From the NCBI RefSeq assembly GCF_014764505.1, contig NZ_JACXWX010000047.1, positions 1-37,069 on the forward strand: a DNA stretch of 37,069 nucleotides, given 5' to 3'. Origin of the DNA: Phormidium tenue FACHB-886 (GTDB lineage: Bacteria > Cyanobacteriota > Cyanobacteriia > Elainellales > Elainellaceae). Below the pieces are notes generated by a model. It was not told the DNA's origin. It was given only the letters and a program-made list of their open reading frames with translations, and ran no database searches. Shown piece by piece: positions 1 to 10,358 of the stretch. How positions within the stretch are numbered: the first letter of the stretch is position 1; each line of letters opens with the position of its first letter. Position numbers and translations under genes: made by a program.

Positions 1-255
1 AGCGGCACTGCGGTTGAGCTCACGAAGGGCATCTATCTGGTGTCCTATGAGGAGGTTCCTCAACTGAGCGGTGACAGTGGAGTGGGAGATAAAGTCAAGC
101 TGTGCCTGCTCTCCATTGCTGAGAATTGGCTGCCAGGCGACAATCGGGGACGCTTTTACAGTCTGCTGAACAACAGGACAGAGGGCTATGCATTGGTCGC
201 AACCAGCGAGTCGCCTTGGGTATTCATGCAGTGCATCGGCAAGAAACCTTGGTAG
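1..255 (+). other. Unidentified open frame at the left window edge
   Basis: The frame is open from the first base and ends in a TAG at 253-255. Its translation does not resemble the transposase that follows in another frame from about 207. It may be the 3' part of a host gene into which a truncated IS was fused, or chance coding. I recognise no domain, and the true start, if any, lies outside the window. Confidence 0.2.
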
Positions 256-895
256 CGACCATCACCTATTTATTGGCAACGCTGCACCCACTTAAAATCC
301 GGGTAAAGCGTCTCTATCTCGACTGGGGGTTCTACAGTGTGCCTGTGATTCGCCCGCTCGAAGCCCTCAACCTGCCGTTCCTCATGCCTGCGGTGATTCG
401 AGGCAAGACGGGGGGAACTCGACAACTGCTAGCCGGACGCACCAGTTATGCCACCCGCTATACCCTTACCAGTTCTCACTATGGGTCTATTACTTGCCAA
501 ATGCGGGTCGTCTGTACCGACTACAAAGGCTTTAAGGGCAGGCATGGGATTCACCACAGCCTTCATGTCGTTCACCGAGTCAAGGTCGCACTGCACCAAT
601 TACATCGCCACTACAAAGAGCGATTTGGCATTGAAACCAGCTACAGAATAAAGAATCATTGCCGCATCCACACAACAACCAAGAACCCTGTGACCCGATT
701 GCTCTTTGTCGCACTCGCGTTTCTTTTGGTCAACCTTTAGGTTTATCTGTTATGGCAGTTTGTCAGCCACACCAACGCGAAAGACGGGTGGTTTACCGAG
801 CATTGTTTAGCCTTAAAACGATGCTGGAATTCCTCTGCCATCTGGTTGAACGGCATTTCCCACCCATTACAGCTATCTATTTACCTGCTCCCTGA
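198..895 (+). pseudogene. ISH3-type transposase remnant, C-terminal part, broken
   Basis: The translation from about 207 matches the C-terminal half of ISH3-type DDE transposases common in cyanobacteria. Signature stretches are RVKRLYLDWGFYSVPVIR, then a FGIETSYRIKN segment carrying the catalytic Glu, and LLFVALAFLLVNL. The reading frame is interrupted by an in-frame TAG at 738-740, where relatives have Trp in NLWVYLLW. It stays in frame for about ten codons and then shifts (around 770) to the frame that carries VVYRALFSLKTMLEFL and ends at 893-895. The N-terminal half and the left inverted repeat are missing. The element cannot encode active transposase. Assignment is from recognised motifs, not from a search. 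Confidence 0.7.
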
Positions 896-1253
896 TGAAT
901 TTGCGATCTACTGATGCTTCCTTACTACCGGGGGCGGTATTTGGTTAACACATCAACTCTGTGAAAGCCTCACTGCAAGACATCTCTAAAAAAATTGTTC
1001 ATATAACCCGCTCCCATTAGTAACTCACTTTTGTCCCACTTTATGCTGGTAGCCGTTCACCTTATAATTTGTTGAGAAACCTATAGTACAGAAAATTCCA
1101 TAGCTAGGCTATAGCTAGAACTAGCATGAAGCTAGGAAATCACGGTTTGAGCATGCTATGTAAGCAAATTGACTTCTTGAGGAGGAGTTTTACAATGACG
1201 TAGAGCCAAGTTGTTTTACAGTCCTCTCTTTGGGAGTTGGTGAGGTGTTCAGA
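896..1253 (+). other. Intergenic region with possible promoter for the signalling operon
   Basis: No gene is visible. A TATAAT hexamer at 1063-1068 could be a -10 box, but no convincing -35 lies at the right distance. From about 1100 to 1137 the trinucleotide-rich stretch contains AGCTAG or its near variants about four times, which could be regulator sites or low-complexity drift. The leader motif at 1179-1203 is listed separately. Confidence 0.3.
1179..1203 (+). promoter_or_regulatory. Strong Shine-Dalgarno with two-codon open frame (ATG ACG TAG)
   Basis: GAGGAGGAG at 1179-1187 is the best ribosome-binding sequence in the area. It is followed seven bases later by ATG at 1195, one Thr codon and TAG at 1201-1203. 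It is out of frame with the giant kinase that starts 51 bases downstream. It may be a minimal upstream ORF tuning translation of the operon, or the relic of an older gene start. Confidence 0.3.
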
Positions 1254-4200
1254 ATGATTGCACTACCTGACATTGAGGTTCAAGCTCAGATCTATTCGAG
1301 CCCTAACTCACTGGTGTATCGTGGAATTAAGATGTCAGATGGCACGCCCATCGTTCTTAAAATTCTTAAAGAGGATTATCCTACTGCTTCAGAACTGATT
1401 CGGTATCAGCAGGAGTATGAGATCACCCGATCGCTCAATCTAGAAGGCGTGATCAAAGTTTATGAGCAGCTAGTGTATGGGCGATCATTGGTGATGCTGT
1501 TAGAAGATTTTGGTGGCGAGTCGCTAGAAAAATTGCGGCAGCAGACATCAGAGCTGTATTGCCCAATGCCTTTAGTAGAATTGCTTCGTTTGGCGATTCA
1601 TTTAGCAAAGATTTTGGGCTCAATTCACGCTGCCAATATTATTCACAAAGATATTAATCCTAATAACATTGTTCTCAACCCTAATACGGGAGTTGTCAAA
1701 ATTATTGACTTTGGCATCTCTACCCGCTTTAGTCGCACTACGCCTAGCTTCAACAATCCTAATGTTCTAGAAGGAACTTTAGCGTATATGTCTCCTGAGC
1801 AAACGGGGCGGATGAACCGGATGCTTGATTACCGCACCGATTTTTATTCGCTGGGAGTTATGCTCTATGAGTTGGCGACTGGGCAACTGCCGTTTGTGAC
1901 AAATGATGTGCTGAAGTTGGTTCACTGTCATATTGCCAAACAGCCTGTGCCACCGCATGAGGTAAATCCAGCAATTCCGGCGATCGTCTCTGACGTCATC
2001 CTTAAGTTAATGGCAAAAAATGCCGAGGATCGTTACCAGAGCGCAGGTGGAATTACCGCAGATTTAGAACTATGTTTATTGCAATCAGAAACAACGGGAC
2101 ACATTACAGTATTTAAACTGGGTACTCAAGATGTTTCTGATCAATTCCAGATTCCACAGAAGTTATATGGACGAGAGGAGGAGTTAGCAGCTTTACTAGC
2201 GGCGTTTAAGAGAGTTACGGGAGAGGGAGAGGGGAAGCGAAAGAGAGGAGCAGAGACTTCTGATCGATTACCCCATAGTGAATTGATGCTGGTTGCGGGT
2301 TACTCCGGCATTGGTAAGTCTGCTTTAGTACAGGAAATCTATAAACCCGTAACCCAAACGAGAGGGTATTTTATTGCAGGAAAGTTTGACCAGTTTGGAC
2401 GTAACACGCCTTACTCAGCGATCGCTCGTGCTTTCCAATGCCTAATCCTGCAACTACTAAGTGAACCGAAAGCTGAATTGCAACAGTGGCGAGAAAAAAT
2501 TCTTGCGGCTGTGGGGGCAAATGGACAGATTCTGATTGATGTGATTCCTGAGATTGAACTCATCGTTGGGACTCAACCCCCCACGCCGGAAGTAGGTTCA
2601 ACGGAAGCACAAAATCGATTTAATCTAGTATTCCAAAAGTTTATTCGAGTGTTCTGTGTGCCAGAACATCCTCTTGTCATCTTTCTGGATGATTTGCAGT
2701 GGGCTGATTCGGCAACGTTGAAGTTGATTGAGGCGATCGCAGCTGACCCTGAATTGCACCTATTTCTGATTGGAGCCTATCGAGATAATGAGGTAGATGC
2801 ATCTCATCCATTGATGCTGTTGCTGCGCGAGTTGCGAAAAACCGTTGTTATTAATCAAATTACGCTTACACCGCTGCAATTGGAAGATACTCGCCAATTG
2901 ATTGCTGAGACATTACATACTGATATCGTTTCAATTAATTCGTTGGCGGAGCTGGTACAGCAAAAAACAATAGGGAATCCATTTTTTGTTGAGCAATTCT
3001 TGAAAACGCTGCATAGCGAACATTTAATTGAATTTGATGTTAATTGTCGCTGTTGGCGATGGAATTTGGCTCAAATTGAAGCCCAAAATTTCACAGACAA
3101 TGTAGTTGAACTGATGATTGCAAAGCTAAAGCAATTGCCAGAGCTAACTCAGCACGTTTTACAAATAGCTGCTTGCATTGGTGCAAATTTCAGTTTATCA
3201 ACTTTGACAATCCTTTATGAACAATCTGCGGTTGAACTGTTTTCTGCTCTGGTGACTGCGGTTCAAGCCGGAGTGATTTTACCTACCTCTGAGTTAGATG
3301 AGCAATTGTTGATTCAGAACTACAAATTCCTGCACGACCGCGTTCAGCAAGCGGCATATGCGTTGATTGACGAAGATCAAAAACAAGCTGTTCACCTACA
3401 AATTGGTCGTAAGCTGTGGCAAGAAACGACGAATGAGACGCTAACGGATCAAGTCTTTGCGATCGCCGATCATCTCAATCAAGGAATTGATTTGGTGACG
3501 GAGCAAGCAGAACGAGATGCGCTAGCTCAACTGCATTTACTGGCAGGTCAAAAGGCAAAAGCGGCGATCGCGTACAGTGTTGCATTAAAGTATTTCACGA
3601 CAGGAATTCAGTTACTTAGAGTTGATAGCTGGAAACACGACTATAAACTCACATTAGCTCTATGTGAGGAAGCCGCAGAAACTGCTTATCTATGTGGCAA
3701 TTTTGTTAAAATGGAACACTGGTTCGCTGTTGTTCTACAACAGGCAGAAAATGTTCTAGACAAAGTCAAAGTGTATGAAGTGAAGATCCAAACCTGTGTT
3801 GCTCAAACCCGGTTAATGGATGCGATCGCACTTGGGCTACAAGTATTAGAGCAGTTAGGCATCAACATCCCAACAAATCCGACCGAGTTAGAAACTCAAC
3901 ACAAGCTAGAGGAAACCGCAGCAGTTGTAAAACAGCAGAGCAGGGAGAATTTGACGAATCTCCCTGCAATGACCGACACTTATAAGCTAGCCAGCATGAG
4001 AATCTTGTCGCGATCGCTTTCCTCTGCTTATCAAGCGGCTACAGATTTACTTCCCTTTATCATTTGTGAGAAGGTCAATTTGTCTATTAGATATGGCCAA
4101 GCTCCCTCTTCTGCACAGGCTTTTGCACTTTATGGACTGCTCTTAAGCGGAACAGCAAACGATGTCGAATCAGCTTATCAATTAGGGCAATTAGCGTTGA

Positions 4201-7200
4201 GTATCGTTGAGCGAGCTAATGCAAGAGAAGTAGAATACAAGCCGTTGCATATGATTGCAGTAGGTACAACGCATGGGAGAGATCATGTTAAAAATGCCCT
4301 TCCCCTTTTTCGGCGCTCTTATCAAAGTGCGATGGAAAGTGGAGATTTTGAGTACGCCAGCTATGCGGCTGAAGATGGATGCCAGTATTCCTATTTTTGC
4401 GGTACAAAGCTGACCGAGTTGGTGCAAGACATGACAAGCTATGCTCATGTAATTGCTCAACTGAAACAGGAACTCACCCTGAATTATCAGGAGATTTATC
4501 GACAAACTGTTTTTAACCTTTTAGGACAGGCAGAAGATCCCTGCCAGCTTGTGGGTGAAGCGTATAACGAAGTAGAAAAGACACCGTTTCATGTCAATGC
4601 CAATGACATCACTGGATTGTTCTACTTTTATGTCAACAAAGTCATCCTTTACTATTTGTTTGAAGAATTTACTCAAGCCGTAGAAAACGCTGCCTTTGCT
4701 GAACAGTATGGCGTCGGTGGTATCACTGGCGAACTATCAATGCCAGTGTTTCGTTTTTATGATTCTTTGATTCAGCTAGCGGTTTACCCATCTGCTTCTA
4801 ACTCAGAAGAGTTGCTGCTTAAAGTTGCTCAAAACCAGGAACAAATGCAGCAATGGGCAGCTCATGCGCCCATGAACTTTCAGCATAAATATGACTTGGT
4901 AGAAGCGGAGAAATCCAGAGTATTAGGGAATATGCTTGAGGCTGAAGAGCGTTATGAACGAGCAATTTTTGGTGCTCGTGAGAACGAATATATTCAGGAA
5001 GAAGCACTAGCTTATGAGCTAGCCGCCAAGTTTTACCTGACACGAAAGCGAGAGAAGATTGCCTCTACTTACATGAAAGAGGCACACTATTGTTACGATC
5101 GCTGGGGTGCAAAAGCGAAAGTTAAAGACTTAGAAAATCGCTATCCACACCTGCTCAACTCCAATCAAATTCTGCAATCGAATTCAACTTTGACTGAGAG
5201 AACTACTAGTCGTTCGATTGTTGCGGCGATCGATCTAGCTGCGGTGATGAAAGCGGCTCAAGCTCTCTCCGAAATGATTCATCTCGATCAACTGATTGCC
5301 ACGTTAATGCAGGTGGTGACAGAAAATGCAGGAGCCGAAAGGGGCGCTCTGATTCTACTAGAAGAAGACCAGCTAACTGTTGCTGCTCAATGTAGTGGCA
5401 GTGAACAGTGTAACCTGAAAAAAATTGCTATTGCTGACTGTGCAACAATTCCTGTCTCCGTCATTCACTCCGTAGAACGTACTCAAGAGACTTTAGTACT
5501 GGATGATGCAGTTAGTGAACCGTCTTTTTTGACTGATCCTTATATTCAAGAGCAACAGACGCGATCGCTCCTCTGTATTCCAATTCTCAAACAAAGTAAG
5601 CTAATTGGACTCCTCTATCTGGAAAATAATCTTAGTGTCGGAGCGTTTACCAGCGATTGCCTAGAAGTTCTCAAACTGTTGACGACTCAAGCAGCTATTT
5701 CGCTGGAAAATGCCCGATTGTATGAGCGTTTAGAAGACTACTCCGAAACGTTGGAAATCAAAGTAGAAGAACGAACTCAAGCCCTACAACAAGAGATTAG
5801 CGATCGCCAGAAAGCAGAAGCGGCATTGAAAAACTCTGAAGCAGAATTGCGTCTTATTTTTGGTGCGATGACAGACACCGTTACAGTGTTTGATGTTGAT
5901 GGACATTATCTGAAATACATTCAAACTGAGCCTGCCCTGATCTACAAGCCCAGAGTCAATCGCATTGGCAAAACACTGTATGAGGTGTTGCCCAAAGAAC
6001 CGGCAGATCTTTTGCTGGATGCGATTCGTCGAGCGCTCTACCTACGTCAACATCCCGGTTATGTTGTAGATTGTGCTGATGGCTCATTTCAGAGTCAACG
6101 TAGTGTCAATGTTGAATATAGCCTGCCAATCCAGGGGATGCGGGTCTGGTTTTCTGCCACTCTCTCTGGATTGTCGGAGAACACGGTGCTGTGTGTAGCG
6201 CGTGATATTAGCGATCGCAAACGAACCGAAGAAGCATTACGGCAGAGTGAGGCGAATTATCGCAACCTCGTACAAACTGCCAATTCAATCATCATTCGCT
6301 TTGATACACAAGGACGAATTCGCTACTTGAATGACTATGGGTTGAGATTTTTTGGCTACGAAGAACGTCAAATTTTAGAACGTACCTTATTAGAAACGAT
6401 TGTTCCAGAAACTGAAACTTCTGGACGCGATCTCAAGCAATTTGTTTACGATCTATTTCACAACCCTGAATCTTTCTTGCAAACTGAGAATGAAAACCTG
6501 TGTCGAGATGGTAGACGGGTCTGGGTTGCCTGGTCAAATCAAGCAATTCTAAATGAACATGGACATCTAATCGAAATTTTGTCGGTTGGCAATGATATCA
6601 CTCAACGCAAGCAAGCAGAAGAGGCATTGCAGCGCAGTGAAACCAAGTTCCGCAATATCTTTGAAAACTCTCAGATAGGTATCTTCCGGACGCGCTTGAG
6701 CGATGGGTTAATCCTGGATGCGAATCAACGCCTTGCTAACCTGTTTGGATTTAATTCACCGGATGAAGTGATTGGGATAAAACGCACCGCAGACTTTTAT
6801 GTGAATCCCAACGATCGCCAGCAGGCTGTTCAACAGCTACAAGCACATGGTGAACTGCAAAACTTTGAAGTTCAAATGCGTAAACAGGATGGCACGCTGT
6901 TTTGGGGACTTTACTCCTCCCGTCTGAATGCAGCAGGCGGATATATGGAAGGCGTAATTGCTGATATTAGCGATCGCAAAGCTGCTGAAGCAGCCTTACA
7001 ACAAAGCGAAGAACAGTTCCGCGCTGTTTTTGAAAATGTAGCCTTAGGAATTGCGATCGCCACGGTTGAAGGTGAAAACTTGCAGCTAAACCAGTCTGCA
7101 ACAAAGATTTTGGGTTATAGTGAAACCGAACTACGCCAATTAAGATTCACAGAATACACCTACGCTGAAGATCTAGAAGCAGATTTATCCCTTTATCGTG

Positions 7201-10200
7201 AGTTGCTGGCGGATCAACGTGAATCATATCAACTGGAGAAACGCTACATTCACAAAGAAGGGCACTTAGTCTGGGTGCGCTTAACTGTTGCAGCAGTGCG
7301 AAATGAAAACGGCAATGTACTACTGATTGTTGCTACAACCGAAGATATCAGTGAACGCAAGCGGGCAGAAGAAGCTTTACGACAAAGCGAAGAACGGTTT
7401 CGCGGTATCTTTGAAAACGCAGCATTAGGAATTGCGTTCGCATCAGTGGAGGGCGACAACTTAAAAACAAACCCATCGGTAACTAAAATTCTCGGCTATA
7501 GCGAAACGGAATTACAAACTCTGAAGTTCACAGAGTACACTTATGTAGAAGATTTAGAAGCAGATTTAGCACTTTATCGCGAGGTGCTTGAAGGGCAATG
7601 TAAATCTTTTCAGATAGAGAAACGCTACATTCACAAAGAAGGACATTTAATTTGGGTGCGTTTATCGGTTGCAGCCGTTCGAGATGGGAATGGCAATGTG
7701 TTGTTCATTGTCACAACAACTGAAGATATTAATGAACGCAAACGAGTTGAAGCGGCACTACGCGATAGTGAAGAACGATTCCGACAATTAGCTGAGAATG
7801 TTACAAGCGTCTTTTGGATAACTGATTTAGAAAAGCATCAAATGATTTATGTGTCTCCAGCTTATGAACAAATTTGGGGATACTCTTGTGAATCGCTCTA
7901 TCGCTCTCCTATTAATTGGTTAAAGGCAATTCATCCAGACGATCGCGATCGTGTTGAAGCAAAGTTATCTTGCCAGACCCGAGGTGAATACGATGAAGAA
8001 TACCGTATCATTCGCCCTGACGGGCAAACCCGTTGGATTCACGATCGCGGTTTTCCGGTTTCCAATGAACAAGGAATAATCTACCGCGTTGCTGGGATTG
8101 CGGAAGACATTACGGAACGCAAGCAAGCAGAAGCAGCCCTACGCCAAAGTGAAGCTACAAACCGCGCGTTGATTAGTGCAATTCCCGACTTGCTAATGCG
8201 GGTTACAGGAGACGGTGTTTACTTGAACGTAGTGAGCCAAGGAAAGCAAAAATCCTTTGCTCCAAACCGGTTTCTTCCTGATACACGAATTGCGGATTCG
8301 TTGCCTCCTGGCTTGGCACAACAGAGACTCACATTTATTCAGCAGGCATTACAAACAGGTGAGATGCAGAGCTATGAACAGCAGATTGAAATAGATGGAC
8401 AACTGCTGGATGAAGAAGTGCGAATTGTGGTGACCGGAGACAATGAAGCAATGGTGATGGTGCGTGACATTACTGATCGCAAGCGAACCGAAGAAGCATT
8501 ACGCCAAAGCGAACTCAAGTTCCGCAGCACGGTGGAAAATGTCAACGATATCATTAAAATCCTGACTCCGGATGGCATCTTTTCCTACGTTTCTCCAAAC
8601 TGGGACAAATTTCTAGGGCATCAATCTAGTGAGATTATTGGAACTCACTTCGCTCCTTCAATTCATCCAGACGACCGTCAACGCTGTGTGGAGCTATTTA
8701 CTCAACTCGTTGAGACAAACCAGCCTATTTCAGAGTTAGAATATCGACTTCAGCATCAAAATGGAAGTTGGCGCTGGTACGTCTCCAATTTGGGAACTAT
8801 ACAGAACACAGAAGGCAAAGTGGTGTATTGCGTTGGTGTGGCGCGGGATATCACCGATCGCAAAGCGGCTGAACTGGAACTGCAACAAGCGAAAGAAGCG
8901 GCTGAGAGGGCAAATCGAGTCAAGAGCGAATTTCTAGCAAACATGAGTCATGAGTTGCGAACGCCGCTGAATATCATTCTGGGGTTCACTCAACTTTTGC
9001 AACGCGATCGCGTTTTGACCACACAACAGCAAGACTATCTCAGCACCATCACTCGCAGCGGTGAACATCTACTGGAGTTAATTAACGATGTGCTGGAAAT
9101 GTCCAAGATTGAAGCAGGACAAGCACGCTCAAATGAAACTAACTTTGATCTCTATTCGTTACTCGACACCTTAGAGGAAATGTGGCAACCCAAAGCCACG
9201 GATAAGGATCTTCAGTTAATCTTCGATCGCCAATCCAATATTCCTCAATACATCAGAACCGATGAAAGCAAGTTACGTCAAGTTCTAATGAATCTCCTGT
9301 CAAACTCAATTAAGTTTACTCAAACTGGAAATGTAACGCTTCGCACGTCATTGGTCATTGGTCATTCGTCATTGGTGAATAAAGGACAAATAACAGATGA
9401 CAAAGAACAAATAACCATTCATTTTGAAGTAGAAGATACTGGACAAGGAATTGCTTTAGAAGAGATCAGCACTTTATTTAACGCCTTTGCTCAAACCGAA
9501 ACAGGACGCCGATCGCAGCAGGGAACCGGACTGGGTTTAGCAATTAGCCGAGAATTTGTGCGGCTGATGGGTGGAGATATCACACTAGAAACTCGGGTAG
9601 GACAGGGAACCACGTTTCGGTTTGAGGTGCGGGTGGCGATCGCTTCTGCTTCCGAAAGACCAATCCGCAAACTTGACCAGCGTGTGATTGGATTAGAACC
9701 GGGACAGCCTCGCTATCGACTATTGATTGTCGAAGACAAATGGGAAAATCGACAGCTATTACGAAAAATGCTGGAGCCATTAGGATTTGAGGTGCAGGAA
9801 GCTACCAATGGACAAGAAGGAATTGCTCAATGGGAACGCTTTGAACCTCACTTGATTTGGATGGATTTGAGAATGCCTGTACTGAATGGATATGAGGCAA
9901 CCAAACACATCAAATCCCATTTAAAGGGGCAAGCAACTGTAATCATTGCACTAACTGCAAGTGCCTTTGAAGAAGAGCGAGTTGTAGCCCTCTCAGCAGG
10001 CTGTGATGATTTCGTGCGTAAACCCTTCCGCGAAGTAGAAATCTTGGAAAAAATGGCTCATTATCTAGGAGTGCGCTATGTTTACGAATCACTTGTTCCT
10101 GCATCTTCCAGACCTGACGCGGTTGATCCAGTGAGTACAGAAAAACTGATGGTGATGCCTGCATCATGGCGAGATCAGCTTCATCAAGCAGCAACCCAAG

Positions 10201-10334
10201 TGGATGCAGAACTGATACTGCAATTAATTCGGCAGATTCCACCAGAACATGATACTCTGGCTCTGGCTTTGACTGAGTTAATTGATCACTATCGATTCGA
10301 TCGCATTGTGGCACTGACTCAACCACAACCCTAA
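1254..10334 (+). CDS. Giant hybrid multi-kinase: Ser/Thr kinase, AAA ATPase, GAF, eight PAS, histidine kinase, receiver
   Basis: This is a 3026-aa cytoplasmic sensor kinase of the cyanobacterial multi-sensor multi-kinase type. The start is taken at ATG 1254 rather than TTG 1230: GAGG lies eight bases upstream, and MIALPDIEVQ is the usual family N-terminus. Domains in order: protein kinase about 10-275 (K36; H131-K132-D133; D152-F153-G154, with HKD in place of HRD); ATPase with P-loop GYSGIGKS at 349-356; a long helical TPR-like region; GAF about 1340-1490; coiled coil; eight PAS domains about 1530-2540, each ending in DI(S/T)xRK; HisKA with phospho-acceptor H2566 in NMSHELRTP; HATPase with DTGQGI and GTGLGL; receiver with D2871 in MDLRMP. 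A short helical tail follows. PAS 4 and 5 are nearly identical, a recent internal duplication. No membrane segment is seen. It heads a three-gene operon whose products are probable phosphorelay partners; the ligand is unknown. Confidence 0.95.
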   Translation: MIALPDIEVQAQIYSSPNSLVYRGIKMSDGTPIVLKILKEDYPTASELIRYQQEYEITRSLNLEGVIKVYEQLVYGRSLVMLLEDFGGESLEKLRQQTSELYCPMPLVELLRLAIHLAKILGSIHAANIIHKDINPNNIVLNPNTGVVKIIDFGISTRFSRTTPSFNNPNVLEGTLAYMSPEQTGRMNRMLDYRTDFYSLGVMLYELATGQLPFVTNDVLKLVHCHIAKQPVPPHEVNPAIPAIVSDVILKLMAKNAEDRYQSAGGITADLELCLLQSETTGHITVFKLGTQDVSDQFQIPQKLYGREEELAALLAAFKRVTGEGEGKRKRGAETSDRLPHSELMLVAGYSGIGKSALVQEIYKPVTQTRGYFIAGKFDQFGRNTPYSAIARAFQCLILQLLSEPKAELQQWREKILAAVGANGQILIDVIPEIELIVGTQPPTPEVGSTEAQNRFNLVFQKFIRVFCVPEHPLVIFLDDLQWADSATLKLIEAIAADPELHLFLIGAYRDNEVDASHPLMLLLRELRKTVVINQITLTPLQLEDTRQLIAETLHTDIVSINSLAELVQQKTIGNPFFVEQFLKTLHSEHLIEFDVNCRCWRWNLAQIEAQNFTDNVVELMIAKLKQLPELTQHVLQIAACIGANFSLSTLTILYEQSAVELFSALVTAVQAGVILPTSELDEQLLIQNYKFLHDRVQQAAYALIDEDQKQAVHLQIGRKLWQETTNETLTDQVFAIADHLNQGIDLVTEQAERDALAQLHLLAGQKAKAAIAYSVALKYFTTGIQLLRVDSWKHDYKLTLALCEEAAETAYLCGNFVKMEHWFAVVLQQAENVLDKVKVYEVKIQTCVAQTRLMDAIALGLQVLEQLGINIPTNPTELETQHKLEETAAVVKQQSRENLTNLPAMTDTYKLASMRILSRSLSSAYQAATDLLPFIICEKVNLSIRYGQAPSSAQAFALYGLLLSGTANDVESAYQLGQLALSIVERANAREVEYKPLHMIAVGTTHGRDHVKNALPLFRRSYQSAMESGDFEYASYAAEDGCQYSYFCGTKLTELVQDMTSYAHVIAQLKQELTLNYQEIYRQTVFNLLGQAEDPCQLVGEAYNEVEKTPFHVNANDITGLFYFYVNKVILYYLFEEFTQAVENAAFAEQYGVGGITGELSMPVFRFYDSLIQLAVYPSASNSEELLLKVAQNQEQMQQWAAHAPMNFQHKYDLVEAEKSRVLGNMLEAEERYERAIFGARENEYIQEEALAYELAAKFYLTRKREKIASTYMKEAHYCYDRWGAKAKVKDLENRYPHLLNSNQILQSNSTLTERTTSRSIVAAIDLAAVMKAAQALSEMIHLDQLIATLMQVVTENAGAERGALILLEEDQLTVAAQCSGSEQCNLKKIAIADCATIPVSVIHSVERTQETLVLDDAVSEPSFLTDPYIQEQQTRSLLCIPILKQSKLIGLLYLENNLSVGAFTSDCLEVLKLLTTQAAISLENARLYERLEDYSETLEIKVEERTQALQQEISDRQKAEAALKNSEAELRLIFGAMTDTVTVFDVDGHYLKYIQTEPALIYKPRVNRIGKTLYEVLPKEPADLLLDAIRRALYLRQHPGYVVDCADGSFQSQRSVNVEYSLPIQGMRVWFSATLSGLSENTVLCVARDISDRKRTEEALRQSEANYRNLVQTANSIIIRFDTQGRIRYLNDYGLRFFGYEERQILERTLLETIVPETETSGRDLKQFVYDLFHNPESFLQTENENLCRDGRRVWVAWSNQAILNEHGHLIEILSVGNDITQRKQAEEALQRSETKFRNIFENSQIGIFRTRLSDGLILDANQRLANLFGFNSPDEVIGIKRTADFYVNPNDRQQAVQQLQAHGELQNFEVQMRKQDGTLFWGLYSSRLNAAGGYMEGVIADISDRKAAEAALQQSEEQFRAVFENVALGIAIATVEGENLQLNQSATKILGYSETELRQLRFTEYTYAEDLEADLSLYRELLADQRESYQLEKRYIHKEGHLVWVRLTVAAVRNENGNVLLIVATTEDISERKRAEEALRQSEERFRGIFENAALGIAFASVEGDNLKTNPSVTKILGYSETELQTLKFTEYTYVEDLEADLALYREVLEGQCKSFQIEKRYIHKEGHLIWVRLSVAAVRDGNGNVLFIVTTTEDINERKRVEAALRDSEERFRQLAENVTSVFWITDLEKHQMIYVSPAYEQIWGYSCESLYRSPINWLKAIHPDDRDRVEAKLSCQTRGEYDEEYRIIRPDGQTRWIHDRGFPVSNEQGIIYRVAGIAEDITERKQAEAALRQSEATNRALISAIPDLLMRVTGDGVYLNVVSQGKQKSFAPNRFLPDTRIADSLPPGLAQQRLTFIQQALQTGEMQSYEQQIEIDGQLLDEEVRIVVTGDNEAMVMVRDITDRKRTEEALRQSELKFRSTVENVNDIIKILTPDGIFSYVSPNWDKFLGHQSSEIIGTHFAPSIHPDDRQRCVELFTQLVETNQPISELEYRLQHQNGSWRWYVSNLGTIQNTEGKVVYCVGVARDITDRKAAELELQQAKEAAERANRVKSEFLANMSHELRTPLNIILGFTQLLQRDRVLTTQQQDYLSTITRSGEHLLELINDVLEMSKIEAGQARSNETNFDLYSLLDTLEEMWQPKATDKDLQLIFDRQSNIPQYIRTDESKLRQVLMNLLSNSIKFTQTGNVTLRTSLVIGHSSLVNKGQITDDKEQITIHFEVEDTGQGIALEEISTLFNAFAQTETGRRSQQGTGLGLAISREFVRLMGGDITLETRVGQGTTFRFEVRVAIASASERPIRKLDQRVIGLEPGQPRYRLLIVEDKWENRQLLRKMLEPLGFEVQEATNGQEGIAQWERFEPHLIWMDLRMPVLNGYEATKHIKSHLKGQATVIIALTASAFEEERVVALSAGCDDFVRKPFREVEILEKMAHYLGVRYVYESLVPASSRPDAVDPVSTEKLMVMPASWRDQLHQAATQVDAELILQLIRQIPPEHDTLALALTELIDHYRFDRIVALTQPQP

Positions 10335-10358
10335 AAGCATCGCTTGAGGAGCCGCTGT

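Noticed and set aside
9943-10326. 127-aa minus-strand ORF opposite the multi-kinase
   Set aside because: It is antisense to the conserved receiver domain and tail, with no family resemblance.
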